Below are positions 16,662-25,746 of a stretch of DNA of 64,000 bases, in pieces. Source of the stretch: DATFFO01 sp963772815 (GTDB lineage: Bacteria > Actinomycetota > Acidimicrobiia > Spongiisociales > ZC4RG35); the NCBI GenBank assembly GCA_963772815.1, contig CAVYYV010000007.1, positions 1-64,000 on the forward strand, read 5' to 3'. A model generated the notes under the pieces. It made no database searches, was not told where the DNA came from, and worked only from the letters and a program-made list of their open reading frames with translations. How positions within the stretch are numbered: position 1 is the first letter of the stretch; every line of letters begins with the position of its first letter. A program made the position numbers and the translations under genes.

Positions 16662-17598
16662 ACCCACAACCCCACGCCAGGTGCATCGTCCACAGGGCGA
16701 GAGGCTCCAGGGCGGCTCCGGTGTCTCCCTTCCTCACCACGTCATAGGCGCCGGCGCCCGTGGTGACGGCCAGATAGATTCCCGGGAGGACGAGGCCGAT
16801 CCGGTTGCGGGCCACGAGGAAGCCTGCCGACACAACCAGCCCAGCCACCAGGCCGGGCGACGCCAACTGACGAAGGCGGAGCGAGCCCGGGTGGCGTCCG
16901 AGTACCACTCGCTTCCAGCGGCCGTAGGAGAAGAACTGTCGCCACAGCCCCAGCGGCGTCGGGCGGGGCCGATACTCGACTTCCAGACGGGGATCGAACC
17001 ACACCAGGCCACCGGCCTGGCGAAGACGCCAATTGAGCTCGTAGTCCTGGTTGCGTTCCAGGGTGGGGTCGAAGCCTCCAACGGCTTCCAGGGCCGACCT
17101 CCTGAAGACCCCCAGGTACACGGTGTCAACCGGTCCGGCCCGTCCCCCGATTCGATAGCGAGCGTCACCCGATCCGAGAGGAGAGGTCATGGCCAGGGCA
17201 ACCGCCCGCTCAAAAGGGCTCTTGCCCCTGGGCACCTGGCGCCCTCCGACGTTGACCACGGCAGGATTCTCCAAGGTCTCCAGCGCCATCCCCACGTAGC
17301 CGGGCGGAAGGACGGCGTGGGCGTCGCAGCGGACAATGAATGAGCCCGACGTGGCGTCCAAGGCGAGATTGAGGCCCACCGGGGTCGATCCGTCCGGGTT
17401 GTCGATCACCCTGACCCGGGAATCTCCCATCGAGGACGCCGCCCGGGCCGTGTCGCCGTCGGCGGCCGCTACTACCACCTCCTCGACGGCTGGGTTTGTC
17501 TGGTCGAGAGCGGACTCAACCGCCCGAGACACCACTCCGCCCGCGTGGCGGGCGGGGATGATGACCGAGACCCGGCGGTCGACTGGGGGTGGAGGCAT
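16630..17598 (-). CDS. Glycosyltransferase family 2 with C-terminal membrane segments (ExoA-like)
   Basis: The chosen ATG at 17598 (MPPPPVDRRVSVIIPAR) gives 322 residues. The open frame runs upstream to 18036 but that part is low-complexity. The GT-A fold is clear: VSVIIPARHAGGVVSRAVESALDQ, the DxD-like FIVRCDAHAVLPPGYV and acceptor-side GGFDPTLERNQDYELNWRLRQAGG, with the ED-like D-Y-E catalytic segment. One or two membrane helices follow (LVAGLVVSAGFLVA, IGLVLPGIYLAVTT). The arrangement resembles succinoglycan ExoA-type glucosyltransferases. It is divergent from a small membrane protein gene and convergent with the GT4 gene. It probably extends a lipid-linked glycan on the inner face of the membrane. 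Confidence 0.82.
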   Translation of the reverse strand: MPPPPVDRRVSVIIPARHAGGVVSRAVESALDQTNPAVEEVVVAAADGDTARAASSMGDSRVRVIDNPDGSTPVGLNLALDATSGSFIVRCDAHAVLPPGYVGMALETLENPAVVNVGGRQVPRGKSPFERAVALAMTSPLGSGDARYRIGGRAGPVDTVYLGVFRRSALEAVGGFDPTLERNQDYELNWRLRQAGGLVWFDPRLEVEYRPRPTPLGLWRQFFSYGRWKRVVLGRHPGSLRLRQLASPGLVAGLVVSAGFLVARNRIGLVLPGIYLAVTTGAGAYDVVRKGDTGAALEPLALWTMHLAWGCGFIAGPPPGKR

Positions 17599-17661
17599 GA
17601 TGCCCAGTATGATGCCCTGGCCGGTGCCTGGTCCGATCCTTTGCCATGTGTTGGGCTCGTC

Positions 17662-18357
17662 GTGAACCCTGATCCAGCTCTCGTCTCCGACCCCCTGTTC
17701 GTGCTTATGGCCTGGGCCGGGGGTGTGGCGGCGGCCGGGTCTGTCGTGACCTACCGGTCGATCGTGGGCGTGGGGTTCACCTGGCTGGCCAGTGCCACCG
17801 TCGTGCTGATCGGAATCTGGCCCGCCTTGGGCGGCTCTCTCCTGGTGTCTGCGGCAGCGCTGGCCACGGTTGCGGCCGGGTTGATCGTAAAGCCGAATCG
17901 GCCCGTTTCGGGGCTTCTGCTGGGCCTGTCGGCGCTCGGCTTCATCTGGGCGGCCGCCGACCTGGGGGGCCCGGTTCTGGCCATCTCCGCCGGACTGGCC
18001 CTGGGAGGGATCACCGGTGAGATGCTGCTCGGTCATTGGTACCTGATCGATCCCACTCTTTCCCGCCTGGTGCTGAGGGTGCTGGCCGTGACGGGGATGA
18101 TCGGCGTCCTCTTGGATTCAGGTCTGGTGGCGGCCATCGTCGGATGGCCGCGGAGCGGATTCATGACCTGGGTGGTGGTCATCCTGGCGTTGACCACCGC
18201 CGGGCTGATGGCGGCCGTGGTGGGTGCTCTGCGCTACCCGGCCTACTCGGGGGTGATGGCGGCAACCGGTCTGTCGTACCTGGCCGTCTTGACCGGTCTC
18301 GCCACGGTCTTCCTGATCCGGGTCCTGGCCACCGGGACGGGCCCCTTCGGCATCTGA
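17662..18357 (+). CDS. Hypothetical polytopic membrane protein
   Basis: I use the GTG at 17662 (VNPDPALVSDPLFVLMAWAGG), since upstream residues are low-complexity and the hydrophobic core begins directly after it. This gives 231 residues with about seven predicted membrane helices and almost no soluble domain. I do not recognise a family. It lies in a polysaccharide region, divergent from a GT2 gene by 63 bp and 20 bp before pepA on the same strand, so co-transcription with the aminopeptidase is possible. No catalytic motif is apparent. Confidence 0.6.
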   Translation: MNPDPALVSDPLFVLMAWAGGVAAAGSVVTYRSIVGVGFTWLASATVVLIGIWPALGGSLLVSAAALATVAAGLIVKPNRPVSGLLLGLSALGFIWAAADLGGPVLAISAGLALGGITGEMLLGHWYLIDPTLSRLVLRVLAVTGMIGVLLDSGLVAAIVGWPRSGFMTWVVVILALTTAGLMAAVVGALRYPAYSGVMAATGLSYLAVLTGLATVFLIRVLATGTGPFGI

Positions 18358-18377
18358 ACGCGACCGAGAGGAAAAGA

Positions 18378-19777
18378 GTGCGAAACGTCGAGGTAAGAGA
18401 GTCGGCTCCCCATGGCTCGATTCGGGTCGTGGGAATGCTCGGCGGCGCTCTATTGGATTCGGTGGGTTGGGACGAGGACGCCCTGGGGGCGGTCGGGCTC
18501 AGCGGTGATCCCGGCACGGCGCAACTCTTCCCGGGACCAGACGGCCCGGTGATCGTGGCGGGACTCGGAGACGAGGTCGATGAGGACACCCTCAGGAATG
18601 CGGCGGGTGCGGCCGCCCGCGTCGCTCCCCGGGAATCCGTCCTGGTCACATCACTCCATCGGCTCGGCGTCGAGCGGGCGGTGTGGGCAACGGCCCAGGG
18701 TTTCCGGCTCGGGTCCTATTCCTTCGACGCCTATCGGAGCGGCGAGAAGGACCCCTGGGTGAGGTGATCTTGCTCGGTGACGCCGACCCGGCACAGCTCG
18801 AGGAGGCACGTGCCCTCACGACGGCCGTCGGTCATGCCCGGGACTGGGTCAACCGGCCGTCGGCCGACAAGGCGCCGGCCCGGCTGGCCGAGGAGATGGC
18901 CGCCGTCCTGGTCGGGGTGGGCTACGAGGTCGAGATCTGGGACGAAGCGCGGATCGCCGCCGAGCGTCTGGGTGGGGTGCAGGCGGTGGCAGCGGGATCC
19001 GATCGCCCGCCCACAGTCCTGGTCGGGAGGCGCAGATCGGGCAGCCAGTCCCCCCATCTGGCGCTGGTGGGTAAGGGAATCGTGTTCGATTCGGGCGGCC
19101 TGTCTCTCAAGACTGCCGCCGCCATGGAATCGATGAAGGTCGACATGGCCGGCGCGGCCGCCGTGGTCGGGGGCGCCGAAGCGATCGGCGCGCTCGGGTT
19201 GGCGGTCGACGTGAACGTGTTCGTCCCGCTGTGTGACAACATGCCGGGTGGCTCGGCCACCAAGCCCGGCGACGTTCTCACCGCCCGCAACGGAAAGACC
19301 ATCGAGGTGGTCAACACAGACTGCGAGGGCCGTCTGATCCTGGCCGATGCCCTCTCGCTGGCCGCCGAGTCCGACCCGGATCTGATCGTCGACCTGGCGA
19401 CGTTGACCGGCGGTTCCCGGGTCGCACTGGGTGACCGGATCGGGGCCCTATTCACCTCCGGTGAGGAAGTGACCGAGATGATCGAGGCCGCCGCCTCGCG
19501 GGCAGGAGAGCGGATCTGGCCCCTCCCGCTGCCGGTCGACTATCGACAGCTGATCGACTCGACCGTGGCCGACATGAAGAACCAGGGCGGCCGATCCGGC
19601 AGTGCAATAACGGCCGCCTTGCTCCTGGCCGAATTCACCGCGGGCCTGCCCTGGGCCCACATAGACATGGCCGCACCCGCCACCTTTCTGGAGGATGGGC
19701 CGGACGGCCCCAAGGGAGCATCGGGCTACGGCGTCGCCACCATCGTGTCACTGGCGGGCGGTCTCTCGGGGCAGTGA
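18378..19777 (+). CDS. pepA: Leucyl aminopeptidase (M17), with one frameshift
   Basis: Two frames join into one cytosol aminopeptidase of about 466 residues. The GTG start at 18378 has GAGAGG upstream. The N-terminal domain (to about 18755) is the M17 regulatory alpha/beta domain. After a frame change within GGACCCCTGGG near 18755 the catalytic domain follows. It shows ALVGKGIVFDSGGLSLK (metal-binding Lys and Asp), MKVDMAGAAAV, the NTDCEGRLILAD signature with its Asp and Glu metal ligands and catalytic Arg, and DLATLTGG. It releases N-terminal residues from peptides using two metal ions. All catalytic residues are intact, so the break is probably a sequence error. Confidence 0.88.
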
Positions 19778-19847
19778 GCAGAAGGGGTACCCGCACGAAT
19801 CCTTTACGCAGCCTCGTCGTACTCGAAGACAGAGTCCTAGCATCGAA

Positions 19848-21137
19848 ATGATGCGGTCCCGGTTTCTCTTCGCCATAACGCTCAGCGACCTGGCGGCGCT
19901 GGCGGTGGCCATGGCGGCCGGTTCGCTCATCCTCTTCGAGACCGCGCTGCCCTGGGAAGCGGTCGTCAACCGAACCGAGTCCCTGGTTCCCCTACTAGCC
20001 GCGCTGGGAGTCGGAGCCGTCATTATGTCTGCCGTCACCTCATCCATGTCAGGCCCGGGAGTGCCGAGGCCCACCTACGGGCGTCTGGTGATGATCGTTC
20101 TCGGCACCTTCCTGATCGCCGCCACCGCCTCCTTCCTGTTCAGGACGCCCTACTCGCGTTCTTACGTTCCGACCGTGCTCGGCATCTGGCTGGCACTGGG
20201 CGTGCTGCACCGGTCGATCCGTCGCCGCCGCCCATGGACAGAGCGGTTCGTAGCCATCAGCTCGGAGAAGGCGCTGGTGGATGAGCTGGCCGATAGCGCC
20301 AACGTCGAGATCGTGGGTGTGGTCGATCCCGCAGACGAGGACGAGCTCCAACCTCTCGAGCCGGGAATCGGGCTCCTGGTCGACCTTCGGGCTCCGCTGA
20401 GCGAGCGGGTGGCCCAGTTCGTGGCGTCATGTGACCTGGCGGGTTTCGAGGTACGTGCCTTCACCTCGGTCTATCAGGAGCACCTGGGACGTGTCCCGCT
20501 GGTACATCTGGCCGAGGGTTGGGAGATTTCGGCTCCCCTCAATCAGTCCGCTCTCTGGTTCCCGGGCAAGCGGCTCGTAGACACGGCTCTGGGGATCCTG
20601 ACTCTCCCGCTGTGGGTTCCTCTTGGTCTGGCGGTCGGTCTGTTCGTCAAACTGTCGTCTCCGGGCCCGGCCATCTTCCGGCAGCGTCGGATCGGACGAG
20701 GAGGCGAGCCCTTTGTCATGTACAAGTTCCGCACCATGCGTATCGACGCAGAAGACCACGGGCCTCGGTTCGCCGTGGAGAATGACGACCGGCTGATCGG
20801 GGGAGGGTCGTTCCTGCGCCGCTCGCGGCTGGACGAGATACCCCAGATGTTGAACGTGTTGCGGGGAGATATGGCCCTGGTGGGCCCCCGTGCCGAGCAG
20901 GTCCCCTTCGTGCGACAGTTCCGCAAGCGGATCCCCTTCTACGACATGCGCCACCTGGTTCGGCCCGGGATAACCGGCTGGGCTCAAGTCAATTACAGAT
21001 ATGCCGATGATGCCGCCGACACGATCGAGAAGCTGTCATACGACCTCTACTACATACAGCACATGTCCCCGATCGTCGACCTCCAGATTCTCTGGAAGAG
21101 CATCTGGACGGTGTTGAGCGGCGCCGGGGCCAGATGA
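19848..21137 (+). CDS. Polyprenyl-phosphate sugar phosphotransferase (priming transferase, WbaP/WcaJ type)
   Basis: From the ATG at 19848 the protein has about 429 residues. The N-terminal half holds about four membrane helices (LFAITLSDLAALAVAMAAG, LLAALGVGAVIMSA and others) and a short CoA-binding-like region. The C-terminal half is the bacterial sugar transferase domain: KRLVDTALGILTLPLWVP, GPAIFRQRRIGRGG, FVMYKFRTMR, RRSRLDEIPQMLNVLRGDMALVGPRAE and RPGITGWAQVNYRY. It transfers a sugar-1-phosphate to undecaprenyl phosphate, the first step of a surface polysaccharide repeat unit. Its stop overlaps the flippase ATG, so initiation and export are genetically coupled. The sugar is unknown. Confidence 0.9.
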   Translation: MMRSRFLFAITLSDLAALAVAMAAGSLILFETALPWEAVVNRTESLVPLLAALGVGAVIMSAVTSSMSGPGVPRPTYGRLVMIVLGTFLIAATASFLFRTPYSRSYVPTVLGIWLALGVLHRSIRRRRPWTERFVAISSEKALVDELADSANVEIVGVVDPADEDELQPLEPGIGLLVDLRAPLSERVAQFVASCDLAGFEVRAFTSVYQEHLGRVPLVHLAEGWEISAPLNQSALWFPGKRLVDTALGILTLPLWVPLGLAVGLFVKLSSPGPAIFRQRRIGRGGEPFVMYKFRTMRIDAEDHGPRFAVENDDRLIGGGSFLRRSRLDEIPQMLNVLRGDMALVGPRAEQVPFVRQFRKRIPFYDMRHLVRPGITGWAQVNYRYADDAADTIEKLSYDLYYIQHMSPIVDLQILWKSIWTVLSGAGAR

Positions 21138-22354
21138 CGGGATCCATGACCGGCACGCCGGTTCGGGGCCTGCGCGCCCCGGGCACCACCACCATGATCC
21201 TCGGTGGGTTGTCGGGTGCCATCCTTGCGTACGTGTTCCAGGCGGTGGGGGGTCGAGCCCTGGGCGACGAGGGCTTCGCCCCGGTTGCTGCCATCTGGAC
21301 CGCCATGTTCATCATCGCCTCGGTCTTGTTCGTGCCTCTGGAGCAGTACGTGACCCGGGAGACCAGTCGGGGCAGGTCGGTCCGCGAAGACCTTCGGTCG
21401 GTTATCACCGTCGGCGTCCTGGGTGTGGCGGCGGCGATCAGTTATGTGGCTTTCACGCTGGAGACGCCGCTCTTCGGAGGCAATGGCACCTACATCATCG
21501 TGATGGCGCTGATGATGGCCGGCTACACCACGCTCTTCACCGCCAAGGGCGTGCTGGCCGGCAATCGGCGGTTTGCCGATGTTGGCTGGCTGCTGGGCTT
21601 CGAGGGTGTCATCCGCCTCGTGGCAGGCTTTCTGCTGTTGGCGGTGGCGCTGGATGCCTCGACGTTCGTGTGGGCCATGGTGGCTGCCCCGACGGCGAGC
21701 CTGCTGCTGCGCTTCTGGCGTCATGATCGCTCAGTCGGAGACGTCGAGCCGGTCGGGGCCAGGAGATTCCTGGGTGCCTACATCGGTGGGAGCTCGGCCT
21801 CTCAGTTGCTGCTGGCCGGCGCCCCGCTGGCCGTGGTCGCCCTGGGCGGCTCACCCGGTTTGTTCTCGGTCGTGTTCGTGACCTTCACTCTGTATCGAGC
21901 ACCCCTGACTCTGATCTACAACCTGCAGTCGCGGGTACTCCCGTATCTGACCGCCATGGCGGGTGAGGGTGACCATCGGGGCCTGCGTCGCATCGCGGTT
22001 TGGGTAGTCCTGGCGGGCGCGTCTCTGACGGTGGTGGGTGGTCTGGTCGGCTGGCTGGTGGGTCCCTGGGTAGTGGCGGTTCTCTTCAGTGATCCGTTTC
22101 GTCCGGCGGCGATGGTGGCGATGCTCACGGCCGCCGGTGTGATGGCCGCGTCCACCGCTCAAATTGCCGGCCAGGTCCTGGTGGCACACGCCCGAACGGC
22201 AGCATTGGCCTCGGCCTGGGCACTGGGCCTGGTCGTGGCGGTGGTGGTGATGTTGGTGGCAACCGGCACACCCGATCTCCGGGTGGCCCTGGGCTTTGCC
22301 GTGGGTGAGGTGGCGGCCATGTCCGCCGTGGCTTGGTTCATCACCAGGACCTGA
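21134..22354 (+). CDS. Polysaccharide flippase (Wzx/MOP-type)
   Basis: A 406-residue polytopic membrane protein with about 12 hydrophobic helices, starting at an ATG that overlaps the stop of the priming transferase. The N-terminus (ILGGLSGAILAYVFQAVGGRALGDEGFAPVA) resembles the first two helices of MOP-superfamily oligosaccharide flippases. LVRWAVxGASLTVVGGLVGW-like segments recur later, consistent with the pseudo-twofold fold. It is expected to move lipid-linked repeat units across the cytoplasmic membrane. No O-antigen polymerase (Wzy) is recognised nearby, so polymerisation may be encoded elsewhere or by one of the unassigned membrane proteins. Confidence 0.8.
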   Translation: MTGSMTGTPVRGLRAPGTTTMILGGLSGAILAYVFQAVGGRALGDEGFAPVAAIWTAMFIIASVLFVPLEQYVTRETSRGRSVREDLRSVITVGVLGVAAAISYVAFTLETPLFGGNGTYIIVMALMMAGYTTLFTAKGVLAGNRRFADVGWLLGFEGVIRLVAGFLLLAVALDASTFVWAMVAAPTASLLLRFWRHDRSVGDVEPVGARRFLGAYIGGSSASQLLLAGAPLAVVALGGSPGLFSVVFVTFTLYRAPLTLIYNLQSRVLPYLTAMAGEGDHRGLRRIAVWVVLAGASLTVVGGLVGWLVGPWVVAVLFSDPFRPAAMVAMLTAAGVMAASTAQIAGQVLVAHARTAALASAWALGLVVAVVVMLVATGTPDLRVALGFAVGEVAAMSAVAWFITRT

Positions 22355-22366
22355 GTCACGACAGGC

Positions 22367-22786
22367 TCAGCCGGGCCGCTTGCTCGTGAGGGCGCGTCGA
22401 TGCTGATCTTGGAGCCCGGGCGGGAAGCGCCGCGCCAGGTTCCGGGGGACGGCGGGAAGGCGGTTGCGCACCACCAGATGGTCGCCCTCCACCCTCACCA
22501 GCTCGGTTCGAATGAGGATGGGCAGCCAGTTGGGCAGGGGCGCACACCGCTCATCCATCCCGAGCCGAATCAGCCGGAGTAGCTCGGCGACCGCACCGGC
22601 CCCGATCGCGGCCACCCAGAATCGGCGCACGTAGGGATCGGAGGGGGAGAAGCCTGCTTTGGTGGGCTCGGTCCGCACCGGGAGGAGTGGCCTGACCCGG
22701 GCGGTGGGGCGCACCGCCGGCCCCGGGGAGGAAGCGGCATCGACGGGAGGACGAGCATTGGTTTCCCCGGGGCCGGTGGTTGCCAT
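22367..22786 (-). CDS. Conserved-looking hypothetical protein
   Basis: A 139-residue protein with a proline-rich, probably disordered first 45 residues. A helical hydrophobic stretch (VRRFWVAAIGAGAVAELLRLIRLG) follows, then a positively charged tail ending in RRFPPGL. It has no signal peptide or recognisable catalytic motif. I do not recognise the family. It is convergent with the flippase gene 12 bp away. Its upstream region holds a small palindrome and then the 22-bp array at the end of the penicillin-binding protein gene. Base composition and codon use match neighbouring genes, which supports it being real. Confidence 0.55.
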   Translation of the reverse strand: MATTGPGETNARPPVDAASSPGPAVRPTARVRPLLPVRTEPTKAGFSPSDPYVRRFWVAAIGAGAVAELLRLIRLGMDERCAPLPNWLPILIRTELVRVEGDHLVVRNRLPAVPRNLARRFPPGLQDQHRRALTSKRPG

Positions 22787-22806
22787 ATGCCCTGTTTTAC
22801 AAAGTA

Positions 22807-22820
22807 ACGTTATAGAACGT
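22807..22820. promoter_or_regulatory. Short palindrome upstream of the hypothetical gene
   Basis: ACGTTATAGAACGT has perfect 5-bp arms around a 4-base centre. It overlaps an AT-rich patch 21-34 bases upstream of the ATG at 22786. On the minus strand TTGACG, a fair -35 match, lies immediately upstream. An operator or promoter is plausible; the regulator is unknown. Confidence 0.3.
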
Positions 22821-22864
22821 CAAGTGGGATCGGATACGTTTTTTTCGCGCTCTGGCATTGCCAT

Positions 22865-23100
22865 CCCCCGCCACCACCGTGATTATCCCCCGCCACCGCC
22901 GTGACTATCCCCCGCCACCGCCGTGATTATCCCCCGCCACCGCCGTGACTATCCCCCGCCACCGCCGTGACTATCCCCCACCACCACCGTGACTATCCCC
23001 CACCACCACCGTGACTATCCCCCACCACCACCGTGACTATCCCCCACCACCACCGTGACTATCCCCCACCACCACCGTGACTATCCCCCACCACCACCGT
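22865..23100. repeat. 22-bp tandem array running out of the penicillin-binding protein gene
   Basis: Ten full copies of a 22-bp unit (CCCCCRCCACCRCCGTGAYTAT on the plus strand) occupy 22865-23084, followed by a partial copy to about 23100. Copies near the gene have A at both R positions and the distal ones have mostly G, so variants are spread in blocks. On the transcribed minus strand each unit begins with GGTGGTGGTGGGGG, then a stop codon TAG. The gene's final Gly codons and stop come from the first units; the rest lies downstream. There are no spacers, so this is a minisatellite and not a CRISPR. Each unit could form a two-layer G-quadruplex in RNA. Confidence 0.9.
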
Positions 23101-25663
23101 TGTTGCCATTGCCCTTTCCTTTGGCGGGTGCCACCCCAACCGCCACCCGGACGGTGATTCCGTATGCCACCTCGTCGCCGGGTTGGGGGTTACTGGAGAG
23201 AATCTTGCCCACCAGATCGGGGTTGTTGACCGGCTGATCGACCCGGATCAGGTTGATCAGCACCCCGGTGTCGTCCTCGAACTGACGCAGGGCCTCGGTG
23301 GCGCCCTCCATCGTCAGCCCGGTCAGGTCGGGCAGGTTGCCCACCGGAGGCTGGCCGTTCGACACCTTGATGGCCACCGCCGTGCCGACATCCACGCTGG
23401 CGTTGGCGCCGGGGCTCTGTCCGAACACTTGTCCTTGCGGTTCGATCGAGGGCACCTCTTCGACGGTCACATTGAGCTCGGCATCTTTCAGCTTGGCCGT
23501 TGCGGCGTCGACGTCGAGACCCACCACCAACGGCACCGTGGTCTTGGGCGGAGTGGTGTACTGATCCATGCCTGGAGGCTCGGGCGGGAACTCGGAGGCC
23601 GGGACGCCGTCGAGCACGTAATTCATGAATTCGGCCCAGATCGGAGCGGGCACATCGCCTCCGAACACCCGAGAATACACCTGTCCGTTGATGGTGACGT
23701 CTCTGAGCGGCTGCTGCTTGGCCTCGTATCCGACCCAAACGGCGGCGGAGTACTCGGGGGTGAAGCCGACGTACCAGGCGTCCTTGTAATCCTGATGGGT
23801 CCCGGTCTTGCCGCCCTGGGGGCGCCCGATGTTGGCCCGCCGGGCAGTGCCGGAGGAGGTGGGCACCTTGCGGAGGGGACGCAGGGCAGCGGCGGCCACG
23901 CCTGGCTCGATGACCTGCTCCTGGTTCGGTTTGTGCTCGTAGATCACATTTCCATTGGCATCGACGATGCGGGAGATGAGAAAGGGCTCAGACCACAGGC
24001 CCTGGGTGGCGAAGTTCGTGTAGGCCGAGGCCATCTCCAGCGTCGAGACCTCCGAAGTTCCCAGGACCAGGGATGGGACCGCGGTGAGGGGCGAGCGGAT
24101 ACCCATCCGATGTGCCACTTCGACGATCTTCTCGGGCCCCACTTTGGGATCGAGGGCGACCTGGGCGTACACGACGTTGATCGACTGGTAGGTGGCCTGG
24201 TCGAGAGGGATGAATCCATTGATGCCGTGGCCGCCCACCGTCCATTGCTTGCCCTTGTCGGAGCAGACATAAGGGCATTCGAAGGTCTGTGGGCTGTGGG
24301 CGTCGTACCGGTTGCCCAGGGTTATCCCGCTTTCCAGCGCCGCCACCAGCCCAAAGGGCTTGAACGAGGATCCGGGGTTTCGACGGCCCTGGACGGCCAG
24401 ATCGAACTGTGTGAAGGAGAAGTCGAGGCCGCTGGCCATCACCTTGACCGCTCCCGTGTGGTTGTCGACCATCGTCAGAGCCCCGGTGGGGGCGCAGGAG
24501 TGGCTTTGGGAGTAGCCCGCCAGAAAGTCGGGGTCCTCGTCGGGGAACAGCTTCTTGCAGGCCTCCAGGTTCTGGTCGCCGGGCAGCAGCGGGAGCCACT
24601 GCTCCAAGATCTTGTTCGCCTGGAGCTGCCAGTCGAGATCGATGGAGGTTTCGATACGCAAGCCACCACCACCCTCACAGGTGGTGTCGTCGGCGGGGCA
24701 CCCGAAGATCGCCCGCTTGCGCTCATCATTGGTGGCGCCCAGCATGGCGAAATCGGGATCGTTGAGAAGTCTGCGCTTCACCTCGGCCACCACGTGGTCG
24801 GCCGGGCCGCGGAAAGGCGTGTGCGGGATCACGCCCAGGGGCTCCTGTTTGGCCGATTCGGCCTGGGCGGGGGTAATCCACTCCTTCTCGGCCATGATGT
24901 CGATGGTCTGGTTGCGTCGCTTCAACACATCAGAGGGCCGTTTGCGAGGGTCGTAGAAGGACGGGTTCCTGATGGAGACGGCCATGGCCGCCGCCTCCGC
25001 CACCGAGAGCTGGTTCAGCTTCTTGCCGAAGAACTCCTGGGCTGCCGCCTGGACTCCGTAGGCGCTGGCACCGAAATAGACCGAGTTGAGGTAGTACTCG
25101 AGTATCTGGCTCTTGGGGAAGCGTCGTTCGAGCTCGGCCGAGACGAAGGCCTCGGTGACCTTGCGGCGCAACGACACCTCGTCGCCCACGAAGACCTTCT
25201 TCACCACCTGCTGGGTGATGGTCGAGCCGCCTCGCAGGTTCCCTCCGATCGAATCGGCGGCGGCGGAGGCGATGGCCTTGAAGTCGATGCCGGCGTGCTC
25301 GTAGAAGTCCTTGTCCTCGGCGGCCAGGACGGCGTGGATGACCGTGTCGGGCACCTGGTCGATGGGCGCGGGCTGTGAGTTGCGGCCGTCGTGTAGCTCC
25401 GCCAGGAGCTCACCGTTGGAGGCGTAGATCCGCGACACCCGCGACAGGTCGGGCAGGCTCAGCTCCATCTCCTCGGCATTTGGGACCCAGTTGTCCCGAA
25501 CCTGTTCGAAGGTGCCAAAGGCGGCATTGGCGCTCATGAAGCCGAACAGGCCGACCCAGGTACTGGCCAGGACGGCGATCGACAGCAGTGTGGCCAGAGC
25601 GCCGAACCAGCGTCCACGCCGTTCGCGCGCTTCGACCTGATGGATTAGAGCCTTTTTGCTCAT
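23081..25663 (-). CDS. ponA: Class A penicillin-binding protein with PASTA domains
   Basis: The ATG at 25663 (MSKKALIH) gives 860 residues with one membrane anchor (about 22-45). The GT51 glycosyltransferase domain has AAEDKDFYEHAGID (catalytic Glu), GGSTITQQVVKK and EYYLNSVYFG. The transpeptidase domain has the SxxK motif in GSSFKPFG, SxN in SIN and the KTG box in GGKTGT. Two PASTA-like repeats (about residues 690-840: VPLVVGLDVDAATAKL, LPDLTGLTMEGATEAL) precede a low-complexity tail of Lys, Gly, Asn and five Gly. It polymerises and cross-links peptidoglycan outside the membrane. The C-terminal Gly run is part of a 22-bp repeat array that continues past the stop, so tail length is likely variable between strains. 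Confidence 0.95.
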   Translation of the reverse strand: MSKKALIHQVEARERRGRWFGALATLLSIAVLASTWVGLFGFMSANAAFGTFEQVRDNWVPNAEEMELSLPDLSRVSRIYASNGELLAELHDGRNSQPAPIDQVPDTVIHAVLAAEDKDFYEHAGIDFKAIASAAADSIGGNLRGGSTITQQVVKKVFVGDEVSLRRKVTEAFVSAELERRFPKSQILEYYLNSVYFGASAYGVQAAAQEFFGKKLNQLSVAEAAAMAVSIRNPSFYDPRKRPSDVLKRRNQTIDIMAEKEWITPAQAESAKQEPLGVIPHTPFRGPADHVVAEVKRRLLNDPDFAMLGATNDERKRAIFGCPADDTTCEGGGGLRIETSIDLDWQLQANKILEQWLPLLPGDQNLEACKKLFPDEDPDFLAGYSQSHSCAPTGALTMVDNHTGAVKVMASGLDFSFTQFDLAVQGRRNPGSSFKPFGLVAALESGITLGNRYDAHSPQTFECPYVCSDKGKQWTVGGHGINGFIPLDQATYQSINVVYAQVALDPKVGPEKIVEVAHRMGIRSPLTAVPSLVLGTSEVSTLEMASAYTNFATQGLWSEPFLISRIVDANGNVIYEHKPNQEQVIEPGVAAAALRPLRKVPTSSGTARRANIGRPQGGKTGTHQDYKDAWYVGFTPEYSAAVWVGYEAKQQPLRDVTINGQVYSRVFGGDVPAPIWAEFMNYVLDGVPASEFPPEPPGMDQYTTPPKTTVPLVVGLDVDAATAKLKDAELNVTVEEVPSIEPQGQVFGQSPGANASVDVGTAVAIKVSNGQPPVGNLPDLTGLTMEGATEALRQFEDDTGVLINLIRVDQPVNNPDLVGKILSSNPQPGDEVAYGITVRVAVGVAPAKGKGNGNNGGGGG

Positions 25664-25746
25664 GAGCGATACCCAACGTCGTGGGGAACCATGTGGTTCC
25701 GGGGCGGGGGGCGGATACGATGTCTCCGAGTCCCCAAGAGGATACC

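Noticed and set aside
14254..22354. Complete Wzx/Wzy polysaccharide cluster
   Set aside because: A priming transferase and flippase are present, but no polymerase or chain-length regulator can be recognised, and an aminopeptidase interrupts the set.
22865..23100. CRISPR array
   Set aside because: The repeats are head to tail with no spacers, and no cas genes are near. It is a minisatellite.
23183..25378. 731-codon plus-strand open frame
   Set aside because: It is the reverse shadow of the penicillin-binding protein gene, whose motifs are unambiguous on the minus strand.
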